A DNA stretch of 64,000 nucleotides from Candidatus Stackebrandtia faecavium (lineage in GTDB: Bacteria > Actinomycetota > Actinomycetes > Mycobacteriales > Micromonosporaceae), in contig DXIM01000062.1 of assembly GCA_019112895.1 (NCBI GenBank), forward strand, positions 54,344 to 118,343, written 5' to 3'. Positions within the stretch are counted from its first letter, which is position 1. Each line of letters opens with the position of its first letter. Below are positions 49,619-60,089 of this stretch, piece by piece. A program made the translations under genes and the position numbers. Below the pieces are notes generated by a model that worked only from the letters and a program-made list of their open reading frames with translations, did no database searches and was not told the DNA's origin.

Positions 49619-50398
49619 ATGTCTAAACACGACATCGAGTCGTTCACATTGCATGCCGACGACGGGGTCCGCATCGATGCGGCACTGTATGCGTCGACGA
49701 GACCGTCGGATACGGCCGTGGTACTCGCTCATGGCTTCAGTGGCACGTGGCGCAGTCAACGCACCCGCCACATCGCCGGCATGTTTCGCAGCCAAGCGAG
49801 CGTGTTGGCGTTCGACTTTCGTGGTCATGGCCGAAGCGGTGGCGTCAGCACGGTCGGCGACCTCGAGATCCTGGATGTTCATGCCGCGGTCGCGTTCCTG
49901 CGCCGGCACGGGTACGCGCGCATAGCGCTGGTCGGGTTCTCCATGGGTGCCGCAGTGACGGTGCGCTATGCGGGGATCTACGGCGATATCGACGCGATCG
50001 CGGCCGTCAGTGGGCCGGCGCATTGGTACTACAAGGGCACCCCGCACATGCGGATGCTGCATCGCGCGGTCGAGTGGCCTTTGGGGCGGATGGTGTCGCG
50101 ACTCGCCCTGCGCACACGAATCAGCAACGGGGGTTGGGCGGACGTACCGAAGACCCCCGTGGAGCTGGCCGCCAACATCTCCCCGATACCGCTGCTTATC
50201 ATGCACGGCGACCAGGACCCGTATTTCCCGCTACGCCATGCCTTCGCGATCGCCGAGGCGGCCGCGGAACCGAAGACTTTGTGGGTGGTTCCCGGCATGG
50301 GGCACGCCGAATCCGGGATGACCCCCCAGTTGACACGGCGACTGCGTACATGGGTGATCGATTGCCTCGAACACGAGGATGTCAGCCCCGTCGCTTAG
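49619..50398 (+). CDS. Alpha/beta hydrolase
   Basis: AVVLAHGFSGTWRS; FDFRGHGRSGG; ALVGFSMGAAVTVRYAG (GxSxG); MHGDQDPYFPL; PGMGHAESG. Confidence 0.93.
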   Translation: MSKHDIESFTLHADDGVRIDAALYASTRPSDTAVVLAHGFSGTWRSQRTRHIAGMFRSQASVLAFDFRGHGRSGGVSTVGDLEILDVHAAVAFLRRHGYARIALVGFSMGAAVTVRYAGIYGDIDAIAAVSGPAHWYYKGTPHMRMLHRAVEWPLGRMVSRLALRTRISNGGWADVPKTPVELAANISPIPLLIMHGDQDPYFPLRHAFAIAEAAAEPKTLWVVPGMGHAESGMTPQLTRRLRTWVIDCLEHEDVSPVA

Positions 50399-50407
50399 GC
50401 TCGCCGC

Positions 50408-52129
50408 GTGTCAAGCTCAGTCGCGGGCAAATACGTGCAGCCGTCTTTGGAAGACCTGGGTACACCGCTGTCGTGCGTCACGTTCATGGTGGTCGACCTC
50501 GAGACCACGGGCGTATCCAGTGATTCGTGCGCGATCACCGAGATCGGCGCCGTGAAGGTTCGCGGCGGCGAGATCCTCGGCGAATACTCCACCTTGGTCA
50601 ATCCTCTGGAACACATCGATCCGCGCGTCCAGGCGCTGACGGGCATCAGTGATGAAATGGTCGCTCACGCCCCCACGATCGAAGCGGTGTTGCCGTCGTT
50701 TGCGGAGTTCGCCGCCGGCGCTACCTGGGTAGCGCACAACGCCCCTTTCGATGTCGGTTTCCTGCGTGCCGCATATACCCAGTGCGATATTCCATGGCCC
50801 CGCCCGCAGGTTGTCGACACCGTCACCTTGGCGCGACGACTGCTCGACCGTAGCGAGGTAGCGAATAAGAAGCTGTCGACGCTGGCACGTTTTTTCGGCG
50901 CGGACACGTCCCCCGACCACCGCGCACTCCACGACGCAAAGGCCACAGTAGATGTCCTCCACGGCCTACTCGAGCGACTCGGCGGTCATTATGTACTAAC
51001 CGATACCGACCTGGTTGATTTCATGCGTGCCATCCCAGCCGCGCACCAGGCAAAGAAGCGACATCTGGCGCGCGATCTTCCGCGTGGGCCGGGCGTTTAC
51101 ATTTTTAAGGACGAGAACGAAAGTCCACTGTATGTGGGTGTATCCAACGATGTCGCTACTCGCGTGCGCAGCTACTTCAGCGGCGCGGAGCGTCGATCCC
51201 GGATGCGCAACATGATCAATGCCACACACGCCATCGACGCGATCGAATGCGCGCACGACCTCGAAGCGCGCGTCCGCGAACTGCAATTGATCGGTGCGAC
51301 CAAGCCGCCCTACAACCGCCGGTCCAAGTATCCCGAACGATTGACGTGGATCCGGCTGACGTCCGAGCCGTACCCGCGCCTGAGCCTGAGCCGTAAACCT
51401 CCGCTCACGACCTCGACCGCGCTGGGCCCATTCACGTCGCGGCAACACGCACACGAAGCCATGCAAGCGATATGGGACGCGATGCCGCTTCGGCAATGCA
51501 CCACGCGGCTATCGCCGCACAGGCCCGGACCTTCCTGCGCCTTGGCGGACCTGGGCTGCCCGGCACCATGCGAACTGAAGATCGATGTCCCGCAATACGA
51601 TCGCATCGTTCACAACCTCGTGGAGGCACTGTCGACAGATGCCACCGCGATCGTGGAACCGCTGCTGGACCGGATTACGCGGCTGGCCGGCGAGCAACGG
51701 TTCGAGGACGCCGCCGAGGTGAGGCAACGGCTGTCCAGCTTGCTACACGGCGTCGTCCGCATGCAACAGGCGCGCTCGCTGATCTCGATCCCGAACCTCA
51801 TCGCCGCGCGGCGCGCCACGACCGGGGGCTGGGAGCTCGCCTCGATCCGTCACGGCCGGCTCGCCGGCGCCGACGTCACACCAGCCCGTACCGATCCGAT
51901 GCCGTACGTCGACAAGCTGGAGGTGTCGAGCACGACCATCATCGACGACGCCCACGTGCGCGCGGGCGGCCATGTCGCCGAAACGGAATTGGTATTGAAA
52001 TGGCTCGAATCGGCACATACTCGACTTGTTCGCAGCGACTCGGGCTGGAACCTGCCGATACGGTCCGCGGCACGGCACGCAGCGCTACTCGAAAAACTTT
52101 CGGCCCCCAAGGACACTTACCGCTGGTGA
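50408..52129 (+). CDS. DEDDh exonuclease (DnaQ-like) fused to UvrC-like GIY-YIG nuclease
   Basis: VVDLETTGVSSDSCAITEIGAVKVRGG...HNAPFDVGFL...HRALHDAKATVDVLHGLL then LPRGPGVYIFKDENESPLYVGVSNDVATRVRSYFSGAERRSRMRNM and UvrB-binding-like region. Confidence 0.93.
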   Translation: MSSSVAGKYVQPSLEDLGTPLSCVTFMVVDLETTGVSSDSCAITEIGAVKVRGGEILGEYSTLVNPLEHIDPRVQALTGISDEMVAHAPTIEAVLPSFAEFAAGATWVAHNAPFDVGFLRAAYTQCDIPWPRPQVVDTVTLARRLLDRSEVANKKLSTLARFFGADTSPDHRALHDAKATVDVLHGLLERLGGHYVLTDTDLVDFMRAIPAAHQAKKRHLARDLPRGPGVYIFKDENESPLYVGVSNDVATRVRSYFSGAERRSRMRNMINATHAIDAIECAHDLEARVRELQLIGATKPPYNRRSKYPERLTWIRLTSEPYPRLSLSRKPPLTTSTALGPFTSRQHAHEAMQAIWDAMPLRQCTTRLSPHRPGPSCALADLGCPAPCELKIDVPQYDRIVHNLVEALSTDATAIVEPLLDRITRLAGEQRFEDAAEVRQRLSSLLHGVVRMQQARSLISIPNLIAARRATTGGWELASIRHGRLAGADVTPARTDPMPYVDKLEVSSTTIIDDAHVRAGGHVAETELVLKWLESAHTRLVRSDSGWNLPIRSAARHAALLEKLSAPKDTYRW

Positions 52130-52300
52130 GGAGGGGTCTACTGGCGGGTTAGGACGTCGGATAGTTGACATACATCTGGCGCTGAGACCCATTTCATAGG
52201 ACAGTAGACAGCAGATCCCATCCAGCCGCGCTTCAGCCGATGTTCGCCGGCCAATAGAATCGGGCTATCATTTGCCAACACCAACGGTCGGAGGTGTCAA

Positions 52301-54058
52301 ATGTTGCGGACCATACTGAATCGGTCCTACCCCTCCAACGACCCTTGGGGGCTGCAAGCAAGCATTGATGCGTTGGAGTCCACTCATAGGGCGAAAAACA
52401 GCTCGCCCGCAATCCCGTTGCTGCGCAAGGCTTACCGCATTGCGGAGCAGATGCATCGCGGTCAGAACCGCAAGAGCGGTGAGCCTTACATCACCCACCC
52501 CATCGCCGTATCTCAGATCCTCGCCGACATCGGCCTCGACACGACCACGCTCGCGGCGGCACTCCTCCACGACACGGTGGAGGATACTAGTTACACCCTT
52601 CAGCGGCTGCGAGACGATTTCGGCAACGAGGTTGCGCTGCTTGTGGACGGGGTGACCAAGCTCGACAAAGTCTATTTCGGAGACGCAGCGGAGGCGGAAA
52701 CGTTCCGTAAACTGATCGTGACCGCCGGCCGCGATGTGCGCGTCATGACGATCAAGCTCGCCGACCGACTCCACAACATGCGCACCATCGGCGCGAAGTC
52801 GCGTCCGTCGCAGATCCGCATTGCCGAAGCCACACGCGACGTGCTGATCCCACTCGCCGACCGACTCGGCCTGTACGTCATCAAGCGCGAACTCGAAGAC
52901 ATCGTCTTGTCGACAGTAGACCCAGATGTCTACTCCGAAATCGACGACTACCTCAAAAACAATGCCACCCGCGAATCGCAGGTCAATAAGGCGGTGTCGA
53001 AGCTTCGTAGCGAGATGCGCGCATCGAAGATCCCGACCCAGATCCTCGACCGACCCCGGCACCATTACTCCGTCTACCGCGAAATGGCCGTCAATCCCCG
53101 GCGCGGCCCCCAAGATCCGCCCCGTGTCGTCCTCGTCATCAACGGACCCTTGACCGACTGTTACGCCGCGCTCGGTGCCGTCCATCGCCTGTGGCGTCCC
53201 ATCCCCGGGCGCTTCAAAGACTTCATCGCGACCCCTAAATTCAATCTCTACCAGTCGTTGCACACCTCCGTGATCGGCCCAGGCGACGTGCCCATGGATG
53301 TGTTGATCCGAACGAAACAGATGCACCAAACTGCGGAGGTCGGGATCGCCGCCCACCTCGACGCGGAACAGTCCGACTCCGACCACCCGACCCAGGAACT
53401 CAAATGGCTGGACCGACTCCTCGACTGGCAGCGTGACGCAATCGAACCTGGCCGTTTCCTCGAATCGCTGCGCTGCGACCTAGCCGACGAACAAATCCTC
53501 GTGTTCACCACCAACGGGGGGCAACACATTCTCCCCGTATCCGCAACCCCCGTCGACCTGGCCTACTGCTACGGCCCGTCGGGAGGAGACAGGCTCATCG
53601 GTGCCTACGTCAACGGGGTCCTGGCTCCGCTATCGACTCCACTCATGGAAGGTGACCTGATCGAGACGATCACTGCGGAGTCCCACAGTGGATACCCGGG
53701 GCCGTCACGGGAATGGTTGCTCTCAGCGAAGACTCCGCAAGCACAGCTGCTCATCTCGCAATGGTTCGCCGGGTATCGCGGTCCCGACGCCACCGAATCA
53801 GCCAGCCACATTGGCGGCCAACGCACGCTCGTGGACGGCATCGAAGCCGGCAAACAGGCCGTTGACGCGGCGCTGCGCCGACGTGACCGCGGTCTGGCCT
53901 CAACGGAACCGCTGCTGCGTCTGGCCAGGGACCTGGCATTCCCGGACCTCGACACGCTGTACCTGGCAGTTTATGAAGCCAAAGTCGATGCCAGCGAGCT
54001 CATCGACCAACTGATCGCCGCCGTCGATTGCAAGCCTGAGCCGAACGCCCAGACATAG
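52301..54058 (+). CDS. RelA/SpoT homologue: HD hydrolase, degenerate synthetase-like domain, TGS-like domain; no ACT domain
   Basis: GEPYITHPIAVSQILADIGLDTTTLAAALLHDTVEDTSYTL...IKLADRLHNMRT; HHYSVYREM...DCYAALGAVHRLWRPIPGRFKDFIATPKFNLYQSLHTSVIGP...MDVLIRTKQMHQTAEVGIAAHL. Confidence 0.9.
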   Translation: MLRTILNRSYPSNDPWGLQASIDALESTHRAKNSSPAIPLLRKAYRIAEQMHRGQNRKSGEPYITHPIAVSQILADIGLDTTTLAAALLHDTVEDTSYTLQRLRDDFGNEVALLVDGVTKLDKVYFGDAAEAETFRKLIVTAGRDVRVMTIKLADRLHNMRTIGAKSRPSQIRIAEATRDVLIPLADRLGLYVIKRELEDIVLSTVDPDVYSEIDDYLKNNATRESQVNKAVSKLRSEMRASKIPTQILDRPRHHYSVYREMAVNPRRGPQDPPRVVLVINGPLTDCYAALGAVHRLWRPIPGRFKDFIATPKFNLYQSLHTSVIGPGDVPMDVLIRTKQMHQTAEVGIAAHLDAEQSDSDHPTQELKWLDRLLDWQRDAIEPGRFLESLRCDLADEQILVFTTNGGQHILPVSATPVDLAYCYGPSGGDRLIGAYVNGVLAPLSTPLMEGDLIETITAESHSGYPGPSREWLLSAKTPQAQLLISQWFAGYRGPDATESASHIGGQRTLVDGIEAGKQAVDAALRRRDRGLASTEPLLRLARDLAFPDLDTLYLAVYEAKVDASELIDQLIAAVDCKPEPNAQT

Positions 54059-54088
54059 TCTGGCTCCGCGATTTCGGACCGGAAACGT

Positions 54089-54136
54089 AACGGCTGAGGG
54101 GCCGCATGCTCGCGAGCATGCGGCCCCTCAGCCGTT
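54089..54136. terminator. Perfect 48-nt loopless palindrome between convergent rel-like and qcrB genes
   Basis: aacggctgaggggccgcatgctcgcgagcatgcggcccctcagccgtt equals its reverse complement. Confidence 0.9.
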
Positions 54137-54144
54137 TGAGACCG

Positions 54145-55743
54145 TTACTGTTTGCCGGCCCCTACTTCCTTCTTCGGCTCCTGGCCCTCGACCGCCTCTT
54201 CCGTCTTTTCGACGGGTTGTTCGATCGGTTTGAAGAAGCCTCGGATCGCCGGAGCCAGCGCCCCGATCCGGTTCATCTTCTTTGGCACAGTCCAGCCGTT
54301 GTATTCGAGCTCGGTGTGACCGTGCTCGTCCGGCTCAGTCAGAGGCTGGTGGACCTCGTAGAACCCGCCATTCGGATCACGGCGCAAAATACCTGTCTCG
54401 ATACCGTGCGCGAGAACCTCCCGGTCGTGCTGCTGCAGGCCCAGGCAGATTCGGTGCGTGATGTAGAACGTGATCACCGGGATAACGACGATGCCGATAC
54501 GACCGCCCCACGTCATAGCGTTCAAACTGATGTGGAACTGGTCGGCGATGACGTCGTTGGCACCCGAGATCGACGAGATCAGGAAGATGCTGGTCACCAT
54601 CGCGCCGACTGCGGTACGCGTCGGGTTGTCGCGCGGACGTTCCAACAAGTTGTGGTGCGTATTGTCCTTCGTGAATCTTCGTTCGATGAACGGATACAGG
54701 ATTGGCACCGTGAACGCCACGCCCATACCAACCACGGCGGGCCAGAACGTTCCCGGCAGTGTCAGACCGAACGCGCGTGTCTCCCAAGCGGGGAATAGGC
54801 GAACAAGTCCTTCCAAGAACAAGACATAGAAGTCCGGCTGACTCGCCGACGACACCACGGAAGCTTGATACGGCCCGAACAGCCACAACGGGTTGATCTG
54901 GAATAGGCCGCCCAGCAGCGCGATGACCGCGAAGACGAGCATGAAGAAGCCGCCCTGCTTCGCCGCATAGTTCGGGAACATGCGGAAACCGACGACGTTC
55001 TTCTCGGTACGCATCGGTCCGGGCCATTGCGAGTGCTTCTGCGCGAAGACGAGGCCCACATGCGCGCCGATCAGAGCCAGCATGAGCCCTGGAAGCAGCA
55101 GCACGTGCAGGATGTAGAACCGGGTCACGATGACGTCACCAGGGAACTCGCCGCCGAACAGCGAGTGGTTCGCCCACGAACCGATCAGCGGCACCGATTC
55201 GGTAATACCGCTGACGATACGCAGACCCGTGCCGGACAGGCCGTCGTCCGGGATCGAGTAACCCATGAGGCCTTCGAAGAACGCCAACGGGAACAAGATC
55301 GCGCCGATGACCCAGTTCGCTTCGCGCGGCTTGCGGAACGCACCGCTGAAGAACACGCGTCCCATGTGCACCAAGATCGCGGCGACAAACAGCAGCGCGC
55401 CCCAGTGGTGCATCTGACGGATGATCAAACCGCCGCGGATATCGAACGAGATGTCCAGCGTCGATTCGTACGCCTTCGACATTTCGATGCCTCGAAGCGG
55501 AACATAGCTTCCGTCGTATTTGACTTCGACCATCGACGGCTCGAAGAACAACGCCAGGAACGTACCGGTCAACAGCAAAACGATGAACGAGAACAATGCG
55601 ATCTCGCCCAGCAGGAACGACCAGTGGTCCGGGAAGACCTTCGTCATCAACTGTCTGGCCGGCGAAGCCATCTTAAAGCGGTCGTCGAGCTCGCCCCCCA
55701 CCTTTCCGGGGAGCTGCTTCATATCGAACTTGCGACGCTTCAT
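54145..55743 (-). CDS. qcrB: Cytochrome bc1 complex cytochrome b subunit
   Basis: PDHWSFLLGEIALFSFIVLLLTGTFLALFF...MHHWGALLFVAAILVHMGRVFF...GYSIPDDGLSGTGLRI. Confidence 0.97.
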   Translation of the reverse strand: MKRRKFDMKQLPGKVGGELDDRFKMASPARQLMTKVFPDHWSFLLGEIALFSFIVLLLTGTFLALFFEPSMVEVKYDGSYVPLRGIEMSKAYESTLDISFDIRGGLIIRQMHHWGALLFVAAILVHMGRVFFSGAFRKPREANWVIGAILFPLAFFEGLMGYSIPDDGLSGTGLRIVSGITESVPLIGSWANHSLFGGEFPGDVIVTRFYILHVLLLPGLMLALIGAHVGLVFAQKHSQWPGPMRTEKNVVGFRMFPNYAAKQGGFFMLVFAVIALLGGLFQINPLWLFGPYQASVVSSASQPDFYVLFLEGLVRLFPAWETRAFGLTLPGTFWPAVVGMGVAFTVPILYPFIERRFTKDNTHHNLLERPRDNPTRTAVGAMVTSIFLISSISGANDVIADQFHISLNAMTWGGRIGIVVIPVITFYITHRICLGLQQHDREVLAHGIETGILRRDPNGGFYEVHQPLTEPDEHGHTELEYNGWTVPKKMNRIGALAPAIRGFFKPIEQPVEKTEEAVEGQEPKKEVGAGKQ

Positions 55744-55745
55744 GT

Positions 55746-56828
55746 CTAGTCACGCTCCCAGAAGGCCGGGCCGACAGGCACGAGGTAGTCGGACTTGGCG
55801 TAGAAATAGCCTTCGTCATCGACGCCCAGCGGCAGCATCGGCAGGTGTCGAGTCGCCGGACCGAACACCGGCTTCGCGTTGTCCGTCACCAAAAACTGCG
55901 ACTGGTGGCACGGGCACAGCAGCCGGTTCGTCTGCTGCTCGAACAAACTGGCCGGGCAACCAACATGGGTACAGATCTTCGAGTGCGCGATGAAGTTGTT
56001 CCACTGCGCGCCCTCGTACATTTCGTAGGCGTTCTCGCGCGTCTTGACCGCGTCTTCTTCGCGCAGATGAATCAACAGAGTCGGCGAATCCGCATGCTGA
56101 TTCGTGGCCCCATGCGGGATCGCCGGGAACACCGTGACCTGCCCGCCGACGCTGACCATGTCGGGACGCACCAGTGTGCCGTCCTCGAGCATGAGGCGCA
56201 CCGGCTTGCCGTCGTTGAATTCGTCGGCGTCGAAACCGGTGATCTGGAGGTCCTTCGTCGGGCTCTTGATCAGCGCACCGATCGGCGCGATGGCCGCCAA
56301 CCCCAGCGGAGCGGCACCGAAAAGCAATGCGCGCTTCAGCATCGGACGGCGACGGATACCGGTGTCCTCCACGACCGTCTTGACGGTCGCGCCGGCGATG
56401 ATGCGGTCTTCGGGGTCCGAAGCACCGTCGTGACGATCCTGAATCAGCTCCTCCTTGGGGAGCAGCTTCTTCGCCCAGGTCAAGATGCCGATACCGAGCC
56501 CGCCGAGGGCGATACCGAGACAAACGCCAAGCATCGGGGTGTACCACTTGCTCAGCGTGGTCGCGTCACCGTATTCGTACTGCCACGGCCAGAAGGCGTA
56601 TACGGCCACGAAGCCGAGGCTGCCGAGCCCCGCAAGGAGGAAGCACGCCGCGATGACCCGCTCGATGCGCTTCTCCTCCGGAGTACCCGGGACCGGGAAC
56701 GCCGGTTCGTAATGCACGATCTCGATGCCGTCACGGCGCATGCCTTCCTTGGCGATTTCAAAGGAAGACAGTTTCGGATCGTTGACGTCCACCGGTTTGT
56801 CTGAAGATGAATTGTTGTCCGCACTCAT
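55746..56828 (-). CDS. qcrA: Cytochrome bc1 complex Rieske iron-sulfur subunit
   Basis: CTHVGCPASLFEQQTNRLLCPCHQSQF Rieske motif; N-terminal TM helices. Confidence 0.97.
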   Translation of the reverse strand: MSADNNSSSDKPVDVNDPKLSSFEIAKEGMRRDGIEIVHYEPAFPVPGTPEEKRIERVIAACFLLAGLGSLGFVAVYAFWPWQYEYGDATTLSKWYTPMLGVCLGIALGGLGIGILTWAKKLLPKEELIQDRHDGASDPEDRIIAGATVKTVVEDTGIRRRPMLKRALLFGAAPLGLAAIAPIGALIKSPTKDLQITGFDADEFNDGKPVRLMLEDGTLVRPDMVSVGGQVTVFPAIPHGATNQHADSPTLLIHLREEDAVKTRENAYEMYEGAQWNNFIAHSKICTHVGCPASLFEQQTNRLLCPCHQSQFLVTDNAKPVFGPATRHLPMLPLGVDDEGYFYAKSDYLVPVGPAFWERD

Positions 56829-56832
56829 GTCT

Positions 56833-57636
56833 CTACGACTTCCCCGCGATCCACAAGGTGGCGACCGCCAGCGTGCCGATTCCGATCAAGAAGATCGCCA
56901 GTCCTTCAGTCGAAGGGCCGAAACGACCAAGCGTCATCGGACCGCCCATGTCTCGGTCGGTGTTGATGTATTCGATGTAAGCAATGACCTCCGCCTTTTC
57001 CTCGGGGGTGAGTTGGGCATCGGCGAAGACCGGCATGTTCTGCGGGCCCGTCAGCATCGCTTCGTAGATCTGGTCCGAAGGAACGCCTTCGAGAGACGGC
57101 GCGAATTTGCCGGACGACAAAGCACCACCACCAGTAGCGAAGCCGTGACAGCTCGAGCAGTTCACGCGGTAGAGCTCACCGCCCCTGGCCGGGTTGGCGT
57201 CGTCGACCATGTCGTCCACGACTTCGGCGGGTACTGCTTCGGGGCCACCGCCCAAGCTTTGGATGTATACCGCGATCGCTTCGGCCTCTTCAGGCGTGAA
57301 CACCGGGTTTTTGCGTGGGGCTTGCGCTTCTTGGCGCGCCATCGGCATACGACCCGAGTTCACCTGGAACTCCACGGAAGCGCTACCCACGCCGATCAGG
57401 CTGGGGCCGCGACCATCCACGCCAGTGGCGTTGGGGCCGTGACAACTCACGCAGCTGGTGTCGAAGAGTTCCTTGCCTTCTTCGGCCATGGCAGCGAGAG
57501 ATTCGGACTCGTCCGCGGAAATGCCAGGAGCGAATGCGGTGTACACACCGCCGACCAAGGCGAGCGCACCGACAAAGCGGGCCAACGCCCCGAGTCGCTT
57601 ACGCCACCGCTTGCGGTGTCGGGATGGTGCAGCCAC
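56833..57636 (-). CDS. qcrC: Cytochrome bc1 complex dihaem cytochrome c subunit
   Basis: Two CxxCH motifs: CVSCHG and CSSCHG; C-terminal TM. Confidence 0.97.
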   Translation of the reverse strand: MAAPSRHRKRWRKRLGALARFVGALALVGGVYTAFAPGISADESESLAAMAEEGKELFDTSCVSCHGPNATGVDGRGPSLIGVGSASVEFQVNSGRMPMARQEAQAPRKNPVFTPEEAEAIAVYIQSLGGGPEAVPAEVVDDMVDDANPARGGELYRVNCSSCHGFATGGGALSSGKFAPSLEGVPSDQIYEAMLTGPQNMPVFADAQLTPEEKAEVIAYIEYINTDRDMGGPMTLGRFGPSTEGLAIFLIGIGTLAVATLWIAGKS

Positions 57637-57739
57637 GGTTATTGCCTCACCTTTACTATCGTCCGACGCGGGCGGCGCCGGAGCCTTACGAGTAGTTACT
57701 GACTCCTTTGTGTGCCGAGCGCTGTCGGCCCACCCTGCC

Positions 57740-58345
57740 TCACTGCAGGAAGTAGATCATGGCGAAAAGTGCAACCCAGACCACATCAACGAAGTGCCAG
57801 TAGTAGGACACGACGATCGCTGATGTCGCCTGCGCAGGCGTGAAACGCCCCATGGTCGTACGAATCATGTAGATCAGGAAGGCCACCAGACCACCGATCA
57901 CGTGCAAGCCGTGGAAACCGGTCGTCAGGTAGAACATCGTTCCGTAGCCGTCGGTGCTGATCGTCAGACCCTCATGCATCACGAGCGTTCGGTATTCATT
58001 GGCCTGTCCGAGCACGAAGATCAGCCCCATGACGAAGGTCAACATGAACCATCGCCGTAGGCCGTATACATCTCCACGTTCAGCAGCGAACACACCCATC
58101 TGACACGTGAACGACGACGCTACGAGGATCAACGTGAACGTCACCGCGTAGGGGATGTTCAGGTTCTGGGTATGTTCCGCCCAGATCTCCGGTGCTGCTG
58201 CGCGAATGGAGAAGTACATCGCGAACAGGCCAGCAAAAAACATCAATTCACTTGATAGCCAGACGATCGTCCCGACGCTGACCATGTTCGGTCGCGTCAG
58301 GGAGTGGATTCGCCTGGGATCAATAGAGGCTTCAGCCGCAGTCAC
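57740..58345 (-). CDS. ctaE: Cytochrome c oxidase subunit III
   Basis: [26 protein letters not shown]...[14 protein letters not shown]...[15 protein letters not shown]. Confidence 0.97.
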   Translation of the reverse strand: MTAAEASIDPRRIHSLTRPNMVSVGTIVWLSSELMFFAGLFAMYFSIRAAAPEIWAEHTQNLNIPYAVTFTLILVASSFTCQMGVFAAERGDVYGLRRWFMLTFVMGLIFVLGQANEYRTLVMHEGLTISTDGYGTMFYLTTGFHGLHVIGGLVAFLIYMIRTTMGRFTPAQATSAIVVSYYWHFVDVVWVALFAMIYFLQ

Positions 58346-58605
58346 GCGGCCATTATTGCCGCTGATCTTCTACGAGTTGTGGCGGGGTACCGATCCCGCG
58401 CGTTTCGTTACCCCAGCTGTACCGAAACTGCAGGACAATGTCGTGCAATTCTTGGATGCCCAACGCCGAAGTTACGATTGTGTATCGATATTCGGGCCGC
58501 CTTTGTGAGGGCGAGTGCCGTTGACACCGGCGTCGGCGCTCATCGTGACTCATGGCGGTAAGCTTCGAGACGTCAATAACCCAACCCGGCCCGGAGCTTG
58601 ATCAC

Positions 58606-59004
58606 ATGAGTACCTACTCCGTCATCCTGTACAGCGATAATCCCAAGACCCGCGCCGCCATGCATGGCGCGCTCGGTGATCGTCCCGCCGATGACGTCGA
58701 GATCGAATACCTAGAGGCCAGCGGATACGACGAGATCATCCGCTACATCGACACCTTCGAGATCGACTTGGTGCTTCTGGACGGCGAAGCCCAGCCCGCG
58801 GGAGGCATGGGCGTCTCCCGGCAGATGCAGGACGAATTCGAAGACCCGCCGACGACCTGCCTGGTGATCAAACGCGCCGCTGACCGTTGGCTCGCTGCGT
58901 GGTCACGTGCCGACGCGGTCCTGGTCCACCCCTTGGACCCGTTGAACACCGCCAGCGTGATCGTCGACCTCCTGCGCGCGCGCCGCGCCCTAGTGAAGCC
59001 CTAA
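58606..59004 (+). CDS. Stand-alone receiver-like (CheY-fold) protein
   Basis: [22 protein letters not shown]...[22 protein letters not shown]; no output domain. Confidence 0.65.
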   Translation: MSTYSVILYSDNPKTRAAMHGALGDRPADDVEIEYLEASGYDEIIRYIDTFEIDLVLLDGEAQPAGGMGVSRQMQDEFEDPPTTCLVIKRAADRWLAAWSRADAVLVHPLDPLNTASVIVDLLRARRALVKP

Positions 59005-59018
59005 TCGGGATAGTCGCG

Positions 59019-60062
59019 ATGGTGGACCGGGCCTGGCCGCAGGTACTTCGCACGCTGCTGAACCGGCAGGAGCTTTCCGCGGACGAGGCGCGGTGGGCGA
59101 TGAACGAGATCATGTCCGGCGAGGCAACCCCCGCCCAGGTGGCCGCCTTCGCCGTACTGCTGCGCGCGAAAGGCGAGTCCGCCCCCGAGGTCGACGGGCT
59201 CGTATCGGCGATGCTGACGCACACAGAGAAGGTCCCCGTCGAGGCCGACTGCGCCGACATCGTCGGTACCGGCGGAGACAATGCGCACACCGTCAACATC
59301 TCGACCATGGCTTCCCTCGTGGTCGCCGGCGGCGGCGTCCCCGTGGTCAAGCACGGTAACCGTGCCGCCTCATCGAAATGCGGTTCCGCCGATCTGCTCG
59401 AAGAGCTCGGTATACCCCTGGACCTGTCCTCGGAAGCGGTCGTGCGTTGCGTTACGGAGGCCGGAATCGGCTTCTGCTTCGCGGCCCGTTTCCACCCCGG
59501 CATGCGGCATGCGGCCAAGCCGCGGCGCGAAATGGGCATTCCGACGGCCTTCAACTTCCTCGGTCCCCTGTCGAACCCGGCTCAGCCGCGGGCCACCGCC
59601 GTCGGTTGCGCCGACGCGACGATCGCTCCAGTTATGGCCGAGGTCCTTGCTAAGCGCGGCGCCAGCGCGCTGGTCGTCCGCGGTGAGGACGGCATCGACG
59701 AGCTCTCGATCGCCGCGCCAACCCGGATATGGCTCGTCGCCAGCGGCACCGTGACGGAAACAGTCATCGACGCCGCCGAGCTGGGAATCGCGCGCGCCCC
59801 GTTGGAGTCTTTGCGCGGAGGCGACGCCAAGTACAACGCCCGCGTCGCACGCGAGGTGCTGGCCGGCGCCCACGGGCCCGCTCGCGACAGCGTGGTGCTG
59901 AACGCGGCCGCGGCCTTCGCCGCCCACGAGGGACTGCGACAAGACATCTCGGGCGGTGTGACGCAAGCGTTGACGCGCGGCATCGCACGCGCGAACGAAA
60001 CGCTCGACTCCGGTGCGGCTGCCCAGGCGTTGGACGCTTGGCGGACGGTCGCGAACCGTTAA
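59019..60062 (+). CDS. trpD: Anthranilate phosphoribosyltransferase
   Basis: [52 protein letters not shown]...[31 protein letters not shown]. Confidence 0.97.
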   Translation: MVDRAWPQVLRTLLNRQELSADEARWAMNEIMSGEATPAQVAAFAVLLRAKGESAPEVDGLVSAMLTHTEKVPVEADCADIVGTGGDNAHTVNISTMASLVVAGGGVPVVKHGNRAASSKCGSADLLEELGIPLDLSSEAVVRCVTEAGIGFCFAARFHPGMRHAAKPRREMGIPTAFNFLGPLSNPAQPRATAVGCADATIAPVMAEVLAKRGASALVVRGEDGIDELSIAAPTRIWLVASGTVTETVIDAAELGIARAPLESLRGGDAKYNARVAREVLAGAHGPARDSVVLNAAAAFAAHEGLRQDISGGVTQALTRGIARANETLDSGAAAQALDAWRTVANR

Positions 60063-60089
60063 GCGTGAGCTTATCGATAGGCTGACCGG

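Noticed and set aside
48995-50206. 403-aa minus-strand ORF
   Set aside because: Spans pepA and the hydrolase gene antisense; no recognisable motifs.
52268-53386. 372-aa minus-strand ORF
   Set aside because: Antisense to the rel-like gene; no family resemblance.
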